This document shows, one piece after another, positions 26,674-34,633 of a DNA stretch of 64,000 nucleotides (its first letter is position 1; each line of letters starts with the position of its first letter). The notes beneath the pieces were generated by a model. The model did no database searches and was not told the origin of the DNA. It was given only the letters and a program-made list of their open reading frames with translations. The position numbers and the translations under genes were made by a program. Source of the stretch: Streptomyces sp. ISL-98 (GTDB lineage Bacteria; Actinomycetota; Actinomycetes; Streptomycetales; Streptomycetaceae); NCBI RefSeq assembly GCF_018614055.1, contig NZ_JAGGPB010000021.1:38041-102040 (forward strand), read 5' to 3'.

Positions 26674-28857
26674 CTACTGCTCGTTGACGAACTCTTCGAC
26701 GACCGTCGCCCCCAGCTCCCGCACGATCAGGTCGTGGCCGGACAGCGCGGAGTCGACGAGGTCCGGGTCGTCCTCCGCCGGTACGTCGTCCTCGATCGCC
26801 ACCGGTGGAGGCGGGGGCTGCGATTCCGCGGCGTAGGAGGGTCCGGGAGAAGGCTCGGGCGCCGTACGCGGCGGCGTCTGGGCGGCGGGGGCCTGCGCCT
26901 GGGGCGCAGGGGCGGCCGGGCCGGGCTGGTAGGGCTGCTGGGCGGGACGCGGAGCCGGGGCAGCGGGCGGCCGCCCACCAAAACCACCGCCGCCACCCGA
27001 GCCGCCGCCGCTACCGGGCGGGTGGCCACCACCCGACGGGTCGACGACCGCCTCGACCTTCCACTGCACGTTGAAGGACTCGGCCAGCGCCTGCTTCAGC
27101 ACGTCCTCGCTGCCGCTGCTCGTGAAGTTGTCACGGGCTCCGGCGTTGATGAACGAGAGATGGAGCGTGGTTCCGTCGAAGCCGGTGACCTGCGCGTTCT
27201 GACTGAGCAGGATCCAGGTGAACCGCCGGCGGTTCTTGACGGCCTCCAGGATCCCGGGCCACATGTTCTGCACCTGTACGGCCCCCTGGGCGGCCGGTGC
27301 CGAGGTCGCAGGCGCGGGCGCCGCCGCAGCGGGCGGGGCCTGCGCGGGCGCGGGCTGCGGTTCGGGCCGGCCCTGCCCCGGCGCGGAGGCTGTGGGCCAG
27401 CCACCGGGCCGGCGCCCGGCCTCCTGCCCGCCACCGCCGCCGGCACCCCCCGAACCACCCGCACCGGGCCAGGCACCGGGCCGCTGTGGCTGCCCGCCAC
27501 CCACGCTCTCGGCGGGAGGAGCCTCCGCCACAGGAACGGCGACAGGCGCAGAAGGCACGGGAGCCACCGGAGCAGCCGGAGGCACTGGAGCCACCGGAGC
27601 AGCCGGACCAGATACCCCAGGCACAGCATGAGCCTCAGGCCCCGGCACGTACCCCATAGCGGGGCCGGGAGCCGCACCCGCGGCCATGAAGCCGCCACCG
27701 GCGCCGCGCTCCAGGCGGTCGAGACGGGCCTGCAGCGAGCGCTCGTCGTCGAAGGCGGCGGGCAGCAGCACCCGGGCGCAGATCAGCTCCAGCTGCAGCC
27801 GCGGCGAGGTGGCGCCACGCATCTCGGTGAGCCCGGTGTTGACCAGGTCGGCGGCGCGGCTCAGCTCGGCCGCGCCGAACACCGAAGCCTGCGCCTGCAT
27901 CCGCTCCACGACATCCGCCGGTGCATCGATGAGCCCCTTGTCCCGCGCGTCCGGCACGGCGGCCAGGATCACCAGGTCCCGCAGCCGTTCCAGCAGGTCG
28001 GCCACGAACCGGCGAGGATCGTTGCCACCCTCGATGACCTGGTCCACGATCTCGAACGCGGCAGCCCCGTCACCCGCCGCGAAAGCGTCCACGACGGAGT
28101 CGAGCAGCGAGCTCTCCGTGTATCCGAGGAGCGCGGTGGCCATGGCATATGTCACACCGTCCTCGGCCGCTCCGGCGAGGAGCTGGTCCATGACGGACAT
28201 CGAGTCACGCACAGACCCGGCCCCGGACCGTACGACCAGCGGCAGGACACCCTCCTCGATGGGGATGCCCTCCTTGCCGCACACCTCGCCCAGGTAGTCG
28301 CGCAGCGTCCCCGGCGGCACCAGGCGGAAGGGGTAGTGGTGCGTACGCGACCGGATCGTGCCGATGACCTTCTCGGGCTCCGTCGTCGCGAAGATGAACT
28401 TGAGGTGCTCCGGCGGCTCCTCGACCACCTTCAGCAGGGCATTGAAGCCCGCCGGGGTGACCATGTGCGCCTCGTCGATGATGTAGATCTTGTAGCGACT
28501 GCTCGCAGGCCCGAAGAAGGCCTTTTCCCGCAGGTCACGGGCATCGTCAACGCCACCGTGCGAAGCGGCGTCGATCTCGATGACGTCAATGGATCCCCGG
28601 CCGTTCCTGGCCAGGTCGAGGCAGGACTGGCACTGGCCGCACGGGGTGGGCGTAGGCCCCTGCTCACAGTTCAGGCAGCGGGCGAGGATGCGCGCGCTGG
28701 TCGTCTTTCCACAGCCGCGCGGCCCACTGAACAGGTACGCGTGATTGACCCGGTTGTTGCGCAGGGCCTGCTGCAAGGGGGCAGTGACATGCTCCTGCCC
28801 GATGACCTCGGCGAACGACTCGGGACGGTAACGGCGGTACAGCGCAAGGGACGACAC
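26674..28857 (-). CDS. dnaX: DNA polymerase III subunit gamma/tau
   Basis: 727 residues from GTG 28857 ([14 protein letters not shown]; the leading Tyr codon and everything before it are outside). Clamp-loader ATPase with Walker A GPRGCGKT (45-52), a zinc module with Cys64, 73, 76 and 79, Walker [10 protein letters not shown], and sensor 1 [10 protein letters not shown]. Residues about 410-560 and 640-710 are long Pro/Ala/Gly-rich linkers; between them the tau-like domain [26 protein letters not shown] is intact. No frameshift signal of the E. coli type is evident. The gene is followed upstream by the SRP RNA gene, a standard streptomycete arrangement. Confidence 0.96.
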   Translation of the reverse strand: MSSLALYRRYRPESFAEVIGQEHVTAPLQQALRNNRVNHAYLFSGPRGCGKTTSARILARCLNCEQGPTPTPCGQCQSCLDLARNGRGSIDVIEIDAASHGGVDDARDLREKAFFGPASSRYKIYIIDEAHMVTPAGFNALLKVVEEPPEHLKFIFATTEPEKVIGTIRSRTHHYPFRLVPPGTLRDYLGEVCGKEGIPIEEGVLPLVVRSGAGSVRDSMSVMDQLLAGAAEDGVTYAMATALLGYTESSLLDSVVDAFAAGDGAAAFEIVDQVIEGGNDPRRFVADLLERLRDLVILAAVPDARDKGLIDAPADVVERMQAQASVFGAAELSRAADLVNTGLTEMRGATSPRLQLELICARVLLPAAFDDERSLQARLDRLERGAGGGFMAAGAAPGPAMGYVPGPEAHAVPGVSGPAAPVAPVPPAAPVAPVPSAPVAVPVAEAPPAESVGGGQPQRPGAWPGAGGSGGAGGGGGQEAGRRPGGWPTASAPGQGRPEPQPAPAQAPPAAAAPAPATSAPAAQGAVQVQNMWPGILEAVKNRRRFTWILLSQNAQVTGFDGTTLHLSFINAGARDNFTSSGSEDVLKQALAESFNVQWKVEAVVDPSGGGHPPGSGGGSGGGGGFGGRPPAAPAPRPAQQPYQPGPAAPAPQAQAPAAQTPPRTAPEPSPGPSYAAESQPPPPPVAIEDDVPAEDDPDLVDSALSGHDLIVRELGATVVEEFVNEQ

Positions 28858-28911
28858 GTATACGAGGTTATCGGGACCCACTGACAACCGTCCCCGCCCA
28901 ACGCAAGCGCC

Positions 28912-29004
28912 CCCCACGCACCCGCCAGAGCTCACTTACCCTTGCTGCCTTCCGGCCCTGGGGGAGTTCGGTGAGATAGCGCCACGTGAGGGGCTGGCCC
29001 CCAC
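28912..29004 (-). ncRNA. ffs: Signal recognition particle RNA (small bacterial type)
   Basis: On the minus strand the conserved apical region reads CAGGGCCGGAAGGCAGCAAG, with the GGAA tetraloop and the symmetric internal loop (AGCA) bound by Ffh. Flanking segments (CTCACGTGGCGCTATCTCAC and GTAAGTGAGCTCTGGCGGG) pair into a long hairpin. It lies between dnaX and tRNA-Ser as in other streptomycetes. The ends are approximate. Confidence 0.9.
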
Positions 29005-29106
29005 AGTAGCGGATGGCCCCCCAGGAAAACGAGCCGGGCCCCGACCACGGGCAACGCGGAGGAACGTGTTCGCGAGCACTCCTCAACGTCTTGTATTGTT
29101 TGCGGC

Positions 29107-29191
29107 GGAGGATTCGCCTAGTGGCCTAGGGCGCACGCTTGGAAAGCGTGTTGGGGGCAACCCCTCACGAGTTCGAATCTCGTATCCTCCG
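29107..29191 (+). tRNA. tRNA-Ser (GGA)
   Basis: 85 nt, class II with a long variable arm (TTGGGGGCAACCCCT). Acceptor GGAGGAT (29107-29113) with ATCCTCC (29184-29190); anticodon GGA in TTGGAAA. TATTGT at 29093-29098 may be its -10 box. The variable accessory block begins right after this tRNA. Confidence 0.97.
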
Positions 29192-29197
29192 CCGGCA

Positions 29198-29231
29198 GAA
29201 GGCCCGGACCGTTTCGACGGTCCGGGCCTTC
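29198..29231 (+). terminator. Terminator after tRNA-Ser
   Basis: Perfect 15-bp arms (29198-29212 with 29217-29231) closed by a TTCG tetraloop. Confidence 0.9.
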
Positions 29232-29253
29232 GTCGTCTGCGTCTCGGCTTCCG

Positions 29254-30426
29254 TTACAACCGGATCTCTCCCCCGGCCGCGTCAGCGTGCTGGGACTGGG
29301 CGAGAAGCCGGTCCGCCAGGCCGACAGCGGCCGGTTTCCGGAGCAGGAGCAGGGCCGCGTCGTCGTGGAGCCGGCCGCCGACGTGCGCCAGCAGTTCGTC
29401 GTGGAGCGCGGCGAGGGTACGGGACGGCTCGTCCGACACGTGCCGCGCCACCCGCTCGACGAGCGGGTAGAACTCACGATCGTGGTTGCGGGCCTCGGTG
29501 ACGCCGTCGGTGTAGAGGAGCAGCTGGTCACCGTCGGCGAAGGGCAGTGTCTGCAGGCTCGGAGTCTCGCCGGTAAAGGCATGCAGCCCGAGCGGTGGAG
29601 CCGGATGGGTCGGATCGACGGCCAGTACCTGTGCATCGCGGACCACCAGCGGCGGAGCGTGTCCGCAGTTGACCACCTCCATGCTTCCGGCTCCGGGGTA
29701 CCCGACGACGACGGCGGTGACGAAGTCGTCGGAACCCAGATTGCGCGCCAGGCTTCGCTCGATCCTGCCGACGACGTCGAGGAGGTCCGGCTCGTCGTAG
29801 GTGGCCTCGCGGAAGACGCCGAGCACCAGGGCGGCGGTGCCCACCGCGGGCAGCCCCTTTCCCCGCACGTCGCCCACGATCAGCCTGACCCCGTACGGAG
29901 TCGGCACCAGCGCGTAGAGGTCCCCGCCGATGCGGGCCTCCGCATCGGCGGCGCTGTAGCGGACGGCCACCTGAAACGGGCCGACCGTTGCGGGCACGGG
30001 CTTGAGGAGGGCGTGCTGGGCGGCCTCGGCGACCGAGCGCACGGCCGCGAGTACCCGCTCGCGGCGCACGCGCAGCCCGCTGGTCAGGCCGCACGCCAGG
30101 GTTACGGCTACCAATGCCGAGAGCACGATGGCCAGCTCGCGACCAGGTACGCCGTCCCGAACCCCGAGCACAGCGCCCAGAACGGCGGCGAGGAAGCCGA
30201 CACACAGAACCCCCCACGGCCGACTGGTGGTGGCGGCCAGCGCGGGTCCGGCGGCGAGCAGGGGCAGCCAGGTCATCGCGGCTCCGCTGACGAGGCCGAG
30301 GAGTACAACGACAGAGACGATCAGCACGGGCGCAACGGAGGCGAAGTGCGCGGCGGCTCCTGTCCGGGTCTTCGTGAACGACCTCGTCGGCCACCAGCCG
30401 CCTTCATGGTCTCGCGCCTGACTCAT
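29254..30426 (-). CDS. PP2C-type (SpoIIE-like) membrane phosphatase
   Basis: 390 residues from ATG 30426 (ATG 30462 is also possible; neither has a clear ribosome site). Membrane part about residues 28-110 with four to five hydrophobic segments, then a PPM/SpoIIE Ser/Thr phosphatase domain: AEARIGGDLYALVPTPYGVRLIVGDVRGKGLPA (first metal Asp residues), NCGHAPPLVV, LLLYTDGVTEARN, and final metal DDAALLLLRKP. Such proteins dephosphorylate anti-anti-sigma factors in Streptomyces partner-switching. No kinase or antagonist gene is adjacent, so the partner is unknown. Confidence 0.9.
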   Translation of the reverse strand: MSQARDHEGGWWPTRSFTKTRTGAAAHFASVAPVLIVSVVVLLGLVSGAAMTWLPLLAAGPALAATTSRPWGVLCVGFLAAVLGAVLGVRDGVPGRELAIVLSALVAVTLACGLTSGLRVRRERVLAAVRSVAEAAQHALLKPVPATVGPFQVAVRYSAADAEARIGGDLYALVPTPYGVRLIVGDVRGKGLPAVGTAALVLGVFREATYDEPDLLDVVGRIERSLARNLGSDDFVTAVVVGYPGAGSMEVVNCGHAPPLVVRDAQVLAVDPTHPAPPLGLHAFTGETPSLQTLPFADGDQLLLYTDGVTEARNHDREFYPLVERVARHVSDEPSRTLAALHDELLAHVGGRLHDDAALLLLRKPAAVGLADRLLAQSQHADAAGGEIRL

Positions 30427-30525
30427 GTTGTGGTCCGCAGTCCTCTCCCGGTGGCGGCACATACGCCCGAATGTCCCTTTCGTCCAGAGAACAGGTTCCG
30501 TGCGGGCGCCACAAGGACAGGAATT

Positions 30526-31284
30526 TCAGATAGTGAGCGAAAGACCCCTGGTCACGCGGCCGGCTGTGGGCACCAGACGCTCTCGCACCTCATCGATGCG
30601 GGAGAGCCGGTCCGCCCGCATGGAGATGCCGAGCGAGCCGAGCTTGTCGCCGCTGTAGACGGGCACCGCGACGCAGACCGTACCGAGGGCGTACTCCTCC
30701 AGGTCCAGGACGGCCGGGGCGGTGGTCGGCGACTCGAGTCGCCGGATCAGTTCGGAACGCCGGGTGATGGTCCGGGGCGTGAGGTCGGCGAGGGAGTGCC
30801 GGGAGAGGTAGTCGTTGCGGGACTCGTCGTCGAGCTCGCGCAGTACGCACTTCCCGAGCGCGGTGGCGTGCCCGGCGTCCTCGAATCCCACCCAGAGATC
30901 GACCCGCTGCGCCCGGGGGCTGTCGACGATCTCGGCGACCCGGATCTCGCCCTCCTCGTAGAAGGTCAGGTAAGCGGCGGCCGACAGTTCGTCCCGCAGA
31001 GCGGCGAGCATGGGGCGGATGCGGCTGAGCAGCGCCTGCCCGCGGCTTCCGGCGTGCAGCACGTCCAGCTGGTCCCCGATGACGAACCCGCCGTCGTCCA
31101 GTTTCCGTACGTACCCGTCGTGGACCAGCGTCCGCAACAGGTGATAGGTGGTGGCCAGAGGCAGGCCCGTCTCGCGTGCCAGCTGCTTCGCCGGCGCGCC
31201 GTTCCCGTGCGCGCCCACCGCTTCCAACAGGCGGAAGGCCCGCTGTACGGAAGTGATGAGCGTAGGGCCGTCGTGCGCAGCCAT
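30526..31284 (-). CDS. IclR-family transcriptional regulator
   Basis: 252 residues from ATG 31284. N-terminal winged helix (TLITSVQRAFRLLEAVGAHGNGAPAKQLARETGLPLATTYHLLRTLVHDGYV) and C-terminal IclR effector domain (ALGKCVLRELDDES, YALGTVCVAVPVYSGDKLGSLGISM). The frame remains open to 31491 but the upstream codons overlap the LuxR remnant on the other strand. No obvious catabolic operon is adjacent; the target is unknown. Confidence 0.88.
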   Translation of the reverse strand: MAAHDGPTLITSVQRAFRLLEAVGAHGNGAPAKQLARETGLPLATTYHLLRTLVHDGYVRKLDDGGFVIGDQLDVLHAGSRGQALLSRIRPMLAALRDELSAAAYLTFYEEGEIRVAEIVDSPRAQRVDLWVGFEDAGHATALGKCVLRELDDESRNDYLSRHSLADLTPRTITRRSELIRRLESPTTAPAVLDLEEYALGTVCVAVPVYSGDKLGSLGISMRADRLSRIDEVRERLVPTAGRVTRGLSLTI

Positions 31285-31400
31285 GTGACCAGCGTGCGCC
31301 CGACTCACGGCCCGGGCAAGGCCCCTCGGCCCGCAGGGGCGGCGAAGGCCCGGCCGGGAATCCGGCCGACCTCGGCGAGCCCCATGCGCGGTCGGCCCCG

Positions 31401-31592
31401 CTGACCGAGGAGAAGCGGCGTACCGTGCTGCGCCTGATGGTGGAGGGGCACACCGACGCGGCCATCGCGACGCGCCTCGGCATGAGCGCACGCACCGTGG
31501 CCAACCACATCAAAAAGACGGCGGACGCGCTCGGCAGCCGCAGCAGGGCACAACTCGCCTGTCTCCTGGCCAAGTCCGAGCAATTCGAGTAG
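31401..31592 (+). pseudogene. LuxR-type HTH remnant
   Basis: The plus-strand frame reads LTEEKRRTVLRLMVEGHTDA, then AIATRLGMSARTVANHIKKT, then ADALGSRSRAQLACLLAKSE before QFE and TAG: a complete C-terminal LuxR/GerE DNA-binding domain. Upstream in the same frame there is no ATG or GTG and the sequence turns into unrelated Pro/Gly/Arg codons over the divergent IclR promoter. I read it as the surviving 3' end of a pathway regulator. It lies 165 nt before the lanthipeptide synthetase. Confidence 0.75.
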
Positions 31593-31638
31593 CCGCACGG
31601 GCGAGGGCCACAGACAGCGCCGCGTCCTGGGGGGAGGC

Positions 31639-31674
31639 GTGCGAATGTCACGGTCCCGGGGTGCGAATCTCACG
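31639..31674 (+). promoter_or_regulatory. 22-bp-spaced direct repeats upstream of lanKC
   Basis: GTGCGAATGTCACG (31639-31652) and GTGCGAATCTCACG (31661-31674) differ at one position and lie exactly 22 bp (two turns) apart. A weaker GTGACAAGTG starts at 31683, a further 22 bp on. TTGACG at 31700-31705 follows, about 50 nt before the lanKC start. This looks like an activator site, possibly for the response regulator at 38301-38924. Confidence 0.6.
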
Positions 31675-31756
31675 CCCATTGCGTGACAAGTGGTGGTTGT
31701 TGACGGCCGGTGGCTCTGGAATCGTCGAAGTAGACGTGGCCCCACCGGAGGCGCAC

Positions 31757-34393
31757 ATGGACAAGCGGTATGAGGTGTACTGCCTCGTAGACCCCTGCTT
31801 CTACGACGCGCCGCCGCACACGCGCGACGGAGGCGGCGACCTGGAAGCCGCACTGGGCACGGTCCCGGACACGTGGGTACGTGCCCAGCTCGACGACTGG
31901 GTGGTCTACTGCCCGGACGACGCCAAGCTCCCCCGCCAGGGGTGGAAGATCCACGCCTCGGCGTGTCTCGACAACGCCGAGGAGATCCTCGCCGCGGTCC
32001 GGGACTACTGCCTGCCGCGGCGGATCTCTTTCAAGTTCCTGCCCAGCAGGGAGTTCCTGCTCCTGGCCAACGCGAAGTACGCGCACCGGAGCGCGAGCGG
32101 CAAGTTCGTGACGATCTACCCGAGGGACGAGGCCCAGCTCCGGCAGGTGCTCACCGATCTGGGGCACGTCCTGGAGGGGAAGCCGGGGCCGTACATCCTC
32201 AGCGACCTGCGGTGGGGGCCGGGTCCGCTGTACGTCAGGTACGGCGCCTTCGCCGACCGCTACTGCGTCACGGCCGACGGCGAGGTCGTGCCCGCGATCG
32301 AGGACGGGACCGGCCGGCTGGTGCCCGACGTGCGCGGACCGACGTTCCGGGTGCCCGACTGGGTCCGGCTGCCGGAGTTCCTGGAGCCCCATCTCGCCGA
32401 ACGCGGGCGTACGACCGTGGCCGACATCCCGTACCGCATCGACAAGGCGCTGCACTTCTCCAACGGTGGTGGGCTGTACTCCGGTGTGGACCTGCGCACC
32501 GAGGAGCGCGTCGTGCTCAAGGAGGCCCGGCCGCACGCGGGGCTCACGCCGGACGGTGCGGACGCGGTGGCGCGGCTGCGGCGCGAGCGGGAGGCGCTGG
32601 AGCGGCTCGGCGGCCTCGACTGCGTTCCGGGCGTACGGGACCACTTCGTGCTCGGGGACCATCACTTCCTCGTCGAGGACTTCATCGAGGGAGAGACACT
32701 CCACGAGCAGTTCGTCCACCGGTACCCCCTGGTGTCACTGGACCCCGACGACGCGGCGTTCGCCGACTACACGTCCTGGGCGCTCGACATGCTCCAGCAG
32801 ATCGAGCAGGCGGTCACCGCCGTGCACGAGCGGGGTGTCGTCATCGGCGACGTACACCCGCTCAACGCTCTGGTCCGGCCCGACGGACGTGTGGTGCTGA
32901 TCGACTTCGAGGGCGCGTCCGACGCGGCACAGCCGCGGCGACAGACGCTCGCCGCCCCGGGTTTCGTCGCCCCGCACAAGACCACCGGGTTCGGCATCGA
33001 CCGGTACGCCCTGGCCTGCCTGCGTCTCTTCCTGTTCATGCCGCTGACCGGCCTGATCGAACTGGACAGGGGCAAGGCGGGCCAGTTCGCCAGGGAGGCG
33101 GCACGGCTGTTCCCGCTGCCGGACGGGTTCCTGGACGACGCCGTACGGCTGATCACCGGGGACGCCGGGCGGCAGGCAACAGGCGCACCGGCCGCGGGCG
33201 AACCGCGACTGGATCCCGACCGCCCGGGCTGGGAGTGCGCCCGTGACTCCCTCTCCGCCGCCATCCTGGCGAGCGCCACGCCGGAGCGGGACGACCGCCT
33301 CTTCCCCGGAGACATCGAGCAGTTCCTCACAAAAGGCACCGCTCTGGCCTTCGCCCACGGCGCGGCAGGGGTCCTGTACGCCCTGGACGTGACCGGCGCC
33401 GGACGTCATCCGCAGTACGAGGACTGGCTCGTCCGGCGGGCCCTGCACCCCGAGACGGGGACACGCCTCGGCTTCTACGAGGGCATGCACGGCATCGCGT
33501 ACGTACTCGACCACCTGGGTCACCGCGCCGAGGCGATGAAGGTCCTCGACATCTGCTCGGGCGAACGGTGGGAGCAGCTGGGGCTCGATCTGCGCGGCGG
33601 GCTGGCCGGAATCGGCCTGAACCTGCTGCACTTCGCGTCCGTCACGGACGACCCCGCGTTCCTGGACGCCGCCCTCCAGGTGGCGGACGTCGCCGCCGGG
33701 CGGCTGGGACCGGCCGACGCCGTGCCGGAGGTGAGCGGCAATGGTCATCCGTACGCCGGGCTGCTGATGGGCTCTGCCGGGCCCGCGCTGATGTTCGTAC
33801 GGCTCTACGAGCACACCGGCGACGCACAGTTCCTCGATCTCGCCGCGACGGCACTGCGCCAGGACCTGCGCCGCTGCGTCGTCCGCGCGGACGGGGTGAT
33901 GGAGGTCAACGAGGGATGGCGGACGATGCCGTACCTCGCCGACGGCAGTGTGGGCATCGGCCTCGTCCTCGACGACTACCTCAAGCACCGCGAGGACGAG
34001 CAGTTCGCGCAGGCGGCCACGGCCATCCGCAGGGCCGCCACGGCGCCGTTCTGCATCGAACCGGGGCTCTTCGACGGCATGGCCGGGATGATCCTCCACC
34101 TCAGCCGGGCGCATCCCCCCGGAACGGCCGCCGAACGGGACCCGGTGGTCGCTGCCCACATTCGCAGCCTGGCCCGGCACGCCTGTAACTACCAGGGGCA
34201 CCTTGCCTTCCCCGGCGACCAGCTGATGCGGCTCTCCATGGACCTGGCCACCGGCAGCGCCGGTGTGCTGCTCGCCCTCGGCTCCGCCCTTCATCACGAC
34301 ACTGTGCAGCTGCCTTTCCTTGCCCCGCCCCGACTTTCCGACCTTTCCGTTCCGACCTTTCCGCCCCCGACCAGCCGCAAAGAAAGGAGGTGA
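31757..34393 (+). CDS. Class III lanthipeptide synthetase LanKC (RamC/AmfT-like)
   Basis: 878 residues from ATG 31757 (GGAGG 6 nt upstream). Three-part enzyme that phosphorylates Ser/Thr of the precursor, eliminates phosphate and cyclises with Cys. N-terminal lyase-like region about 1-220 (DKRYEVYCLVDPCFYD, HASACLDNAEEIL, RRISFKFLPS). Kinase domain about 230-460: Lys255 in VVLKEA, Asp365 and Asn370 in GDVHPLNAL, Asp383 in IDFEG. C-terminal LanC-like cyclase about 510-878 (AFAHGAAGVLYAL, FYEGMHGIAYVL, LLMGSAGPALMFVRLYE, DGSVGIGLVLDDYL, GLFDGMAGMILHLS); the Cys-Cys-His zinc ligands of true LanC are absent, as usual for class III. Its stop codon lies inside the ribosome site of the precursor gene. 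Confidence 0.95.
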   Translation: MDKRYEVYCLVDPCFYDAPPHTRDGGGDLEAALGTVPDTWVRAQLDDWVVYCPDDAKLPRQGWKIHASACLDNAEEILAAVRDYCLPRRISFKFLPSREFLLLANAKYAHRSASGKFVTIYPRDEAQLRQVLTDLGHVLEGKPGPYILSDLRWGPGPLYVRYGAFADRYCVTADGEVVPAIEDGTGRLVPDVRGPTFRVPDWVRLPEFLEPHLAERGRTTVADIPYRIDKALHFSNGGGLYSGVDLRTEERVVLKEARPHAGLTPDGADAVARLRREREALERLGGLDCVPGVRDHFVLGDHHFLVEDFIEGETLHEQFVHRYPLVSLDPDDAAFADYTSWALDMLQQIEQAVTAVHERGVVIGDVHPLNALVRPDGRVVLIDFEGASDAAQPRRQTLAAPGFVAPHKTTGFGIDRYALACLRLFLFMPLTGLIELDRGKAGQFAREAARLFPLPDGFLDDAVRLITGDAGRQATGAPAAGEPRLDPDRPGWECARDSLSAAILASATPERDDRLFPGDIEQFLTKGTALAFAHGAAGVLYALDVTGAGRHPQYEDWLVRRALHPETGTRLGFYEGMHGIAYVLDHLGHRAEAMKVLDICSGERWEQLGLDLRGGLAGIGLNLLHFASVTDDPAFLDAALQVADVAAGRLGPADAVPEVSGNGHPYAGLLMGSAGPALMFVRLYEHTGDAQFLDLAATALRQDLRRCVVRADGVMEVNEGWRTMPYLADGSVGIGLVLDDYLKHREDEQFAQAATAIRRAATAPFCIEPGLFDGMAGMILHLSRAHPPGTAAERDPVVAAHIRSLARHACNYQGHLAFPGDQLMRLSMDLATGSAGVLLALGSALHHDTVQLPFLAPPRLSDLSVPTFPPPTSRKERR

Positions 34394-34399
34394 AAGGAA

Positions 34400-34528
34400 A
34401 TGACGCTCCTTGACCTGCAAGGGATGGCGCCCGAAACCAGCGCCAAGCCGCCGCCCGGAAGTCGCGCCAGCAAGGGCTGCAACAACGACGGGCGCAGCTT
34501 CCTGAGCCTGCTCTGCTCGCTGTTCTGA
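34400..34528 (+). CDS. Class III lanthipeptide precursor (RamS/AmfS-like)
   Basis: A 42-residue peptide. Leader MTLLDLQGMAPETSAKPPPG carries the LLDLQ motif recognised by RamC-type enzymes. Core GSRASKGCNNDGRSF then LSLLCSLF has two SxxSxxC motifs: Ser21-Ser24-Cys27 and Ser33-Ser36-Cys39. SapB (RamS) shares the GSRAS start but has SxxSxxxC rings. GGAGGTGA at 34386-34393 is an excellent ribosome site and contains the stop of lanKC, so the genes are coupled. Predicted product: two lanthionine or labionin rings, the first polar, the second strongly hydrophobic, so amphipathic and possibly surface active. Confidence 0.92.
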   Translation: MTLLDLQGMAPETSAKPPPGSRASKGCNNDGRSFLSLLCSLF

Positions 34529-34536
34529 GCGACTAC

Positions 34537-34574
34537 GAGTGACCGCTGGAAAGGCGAGTGACCGCTGGAAAGGC
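34537..34574 (+). repeat. 19-bp tandem duplication
   Basis: GAGTGACCGCTGGAAAGGC occurs twice back to back (34537-34555 and 34556-34574) between the precursor gene and the next hairpin. Possible slippage product or regulatory element. Confidence 0.85.
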
Positions 34575-34598
34575 GGGGGCACGACCGCGTGCCCCCGC
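34573..34598 (+). terminator. Attenuator-like hairpin after the precursor gene
   Basis: GCGGGGGCACG (34573-34583) pairs with CGTGCCCCCGC (34588-34598), loop ACCG. It stands between the peptide gene and the exporter genes, where lanthipeptide operons commonly place a partial terminator to give more peptide mRNA than transporter mRNA. Confidence 0.8.
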
Positions 34599-34633
34599 CC
34601 CTACCGTGACCGCAATCGTGACGGGAGTGGCCC

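Noticed and set aside
26674..28857. Programmed frameshift in dnaX giving a short gamma subunit
   Set aside because: No A-rich slippery heptamer followed by a stem-loop was seen in the expected region; the long form is a single open frame.
29287..31404. 705-codon plus-strand frame
   Set aside because: Antisense to the PP2C and IclR genes; no domain and composition typical of a shadow.
32735..34582. 615-codon minus-strand frame over lanKC
   Set aside because: Shadow of the lanthipeptide synthetase; LanKC motifs are unambiguous on the plus strand.
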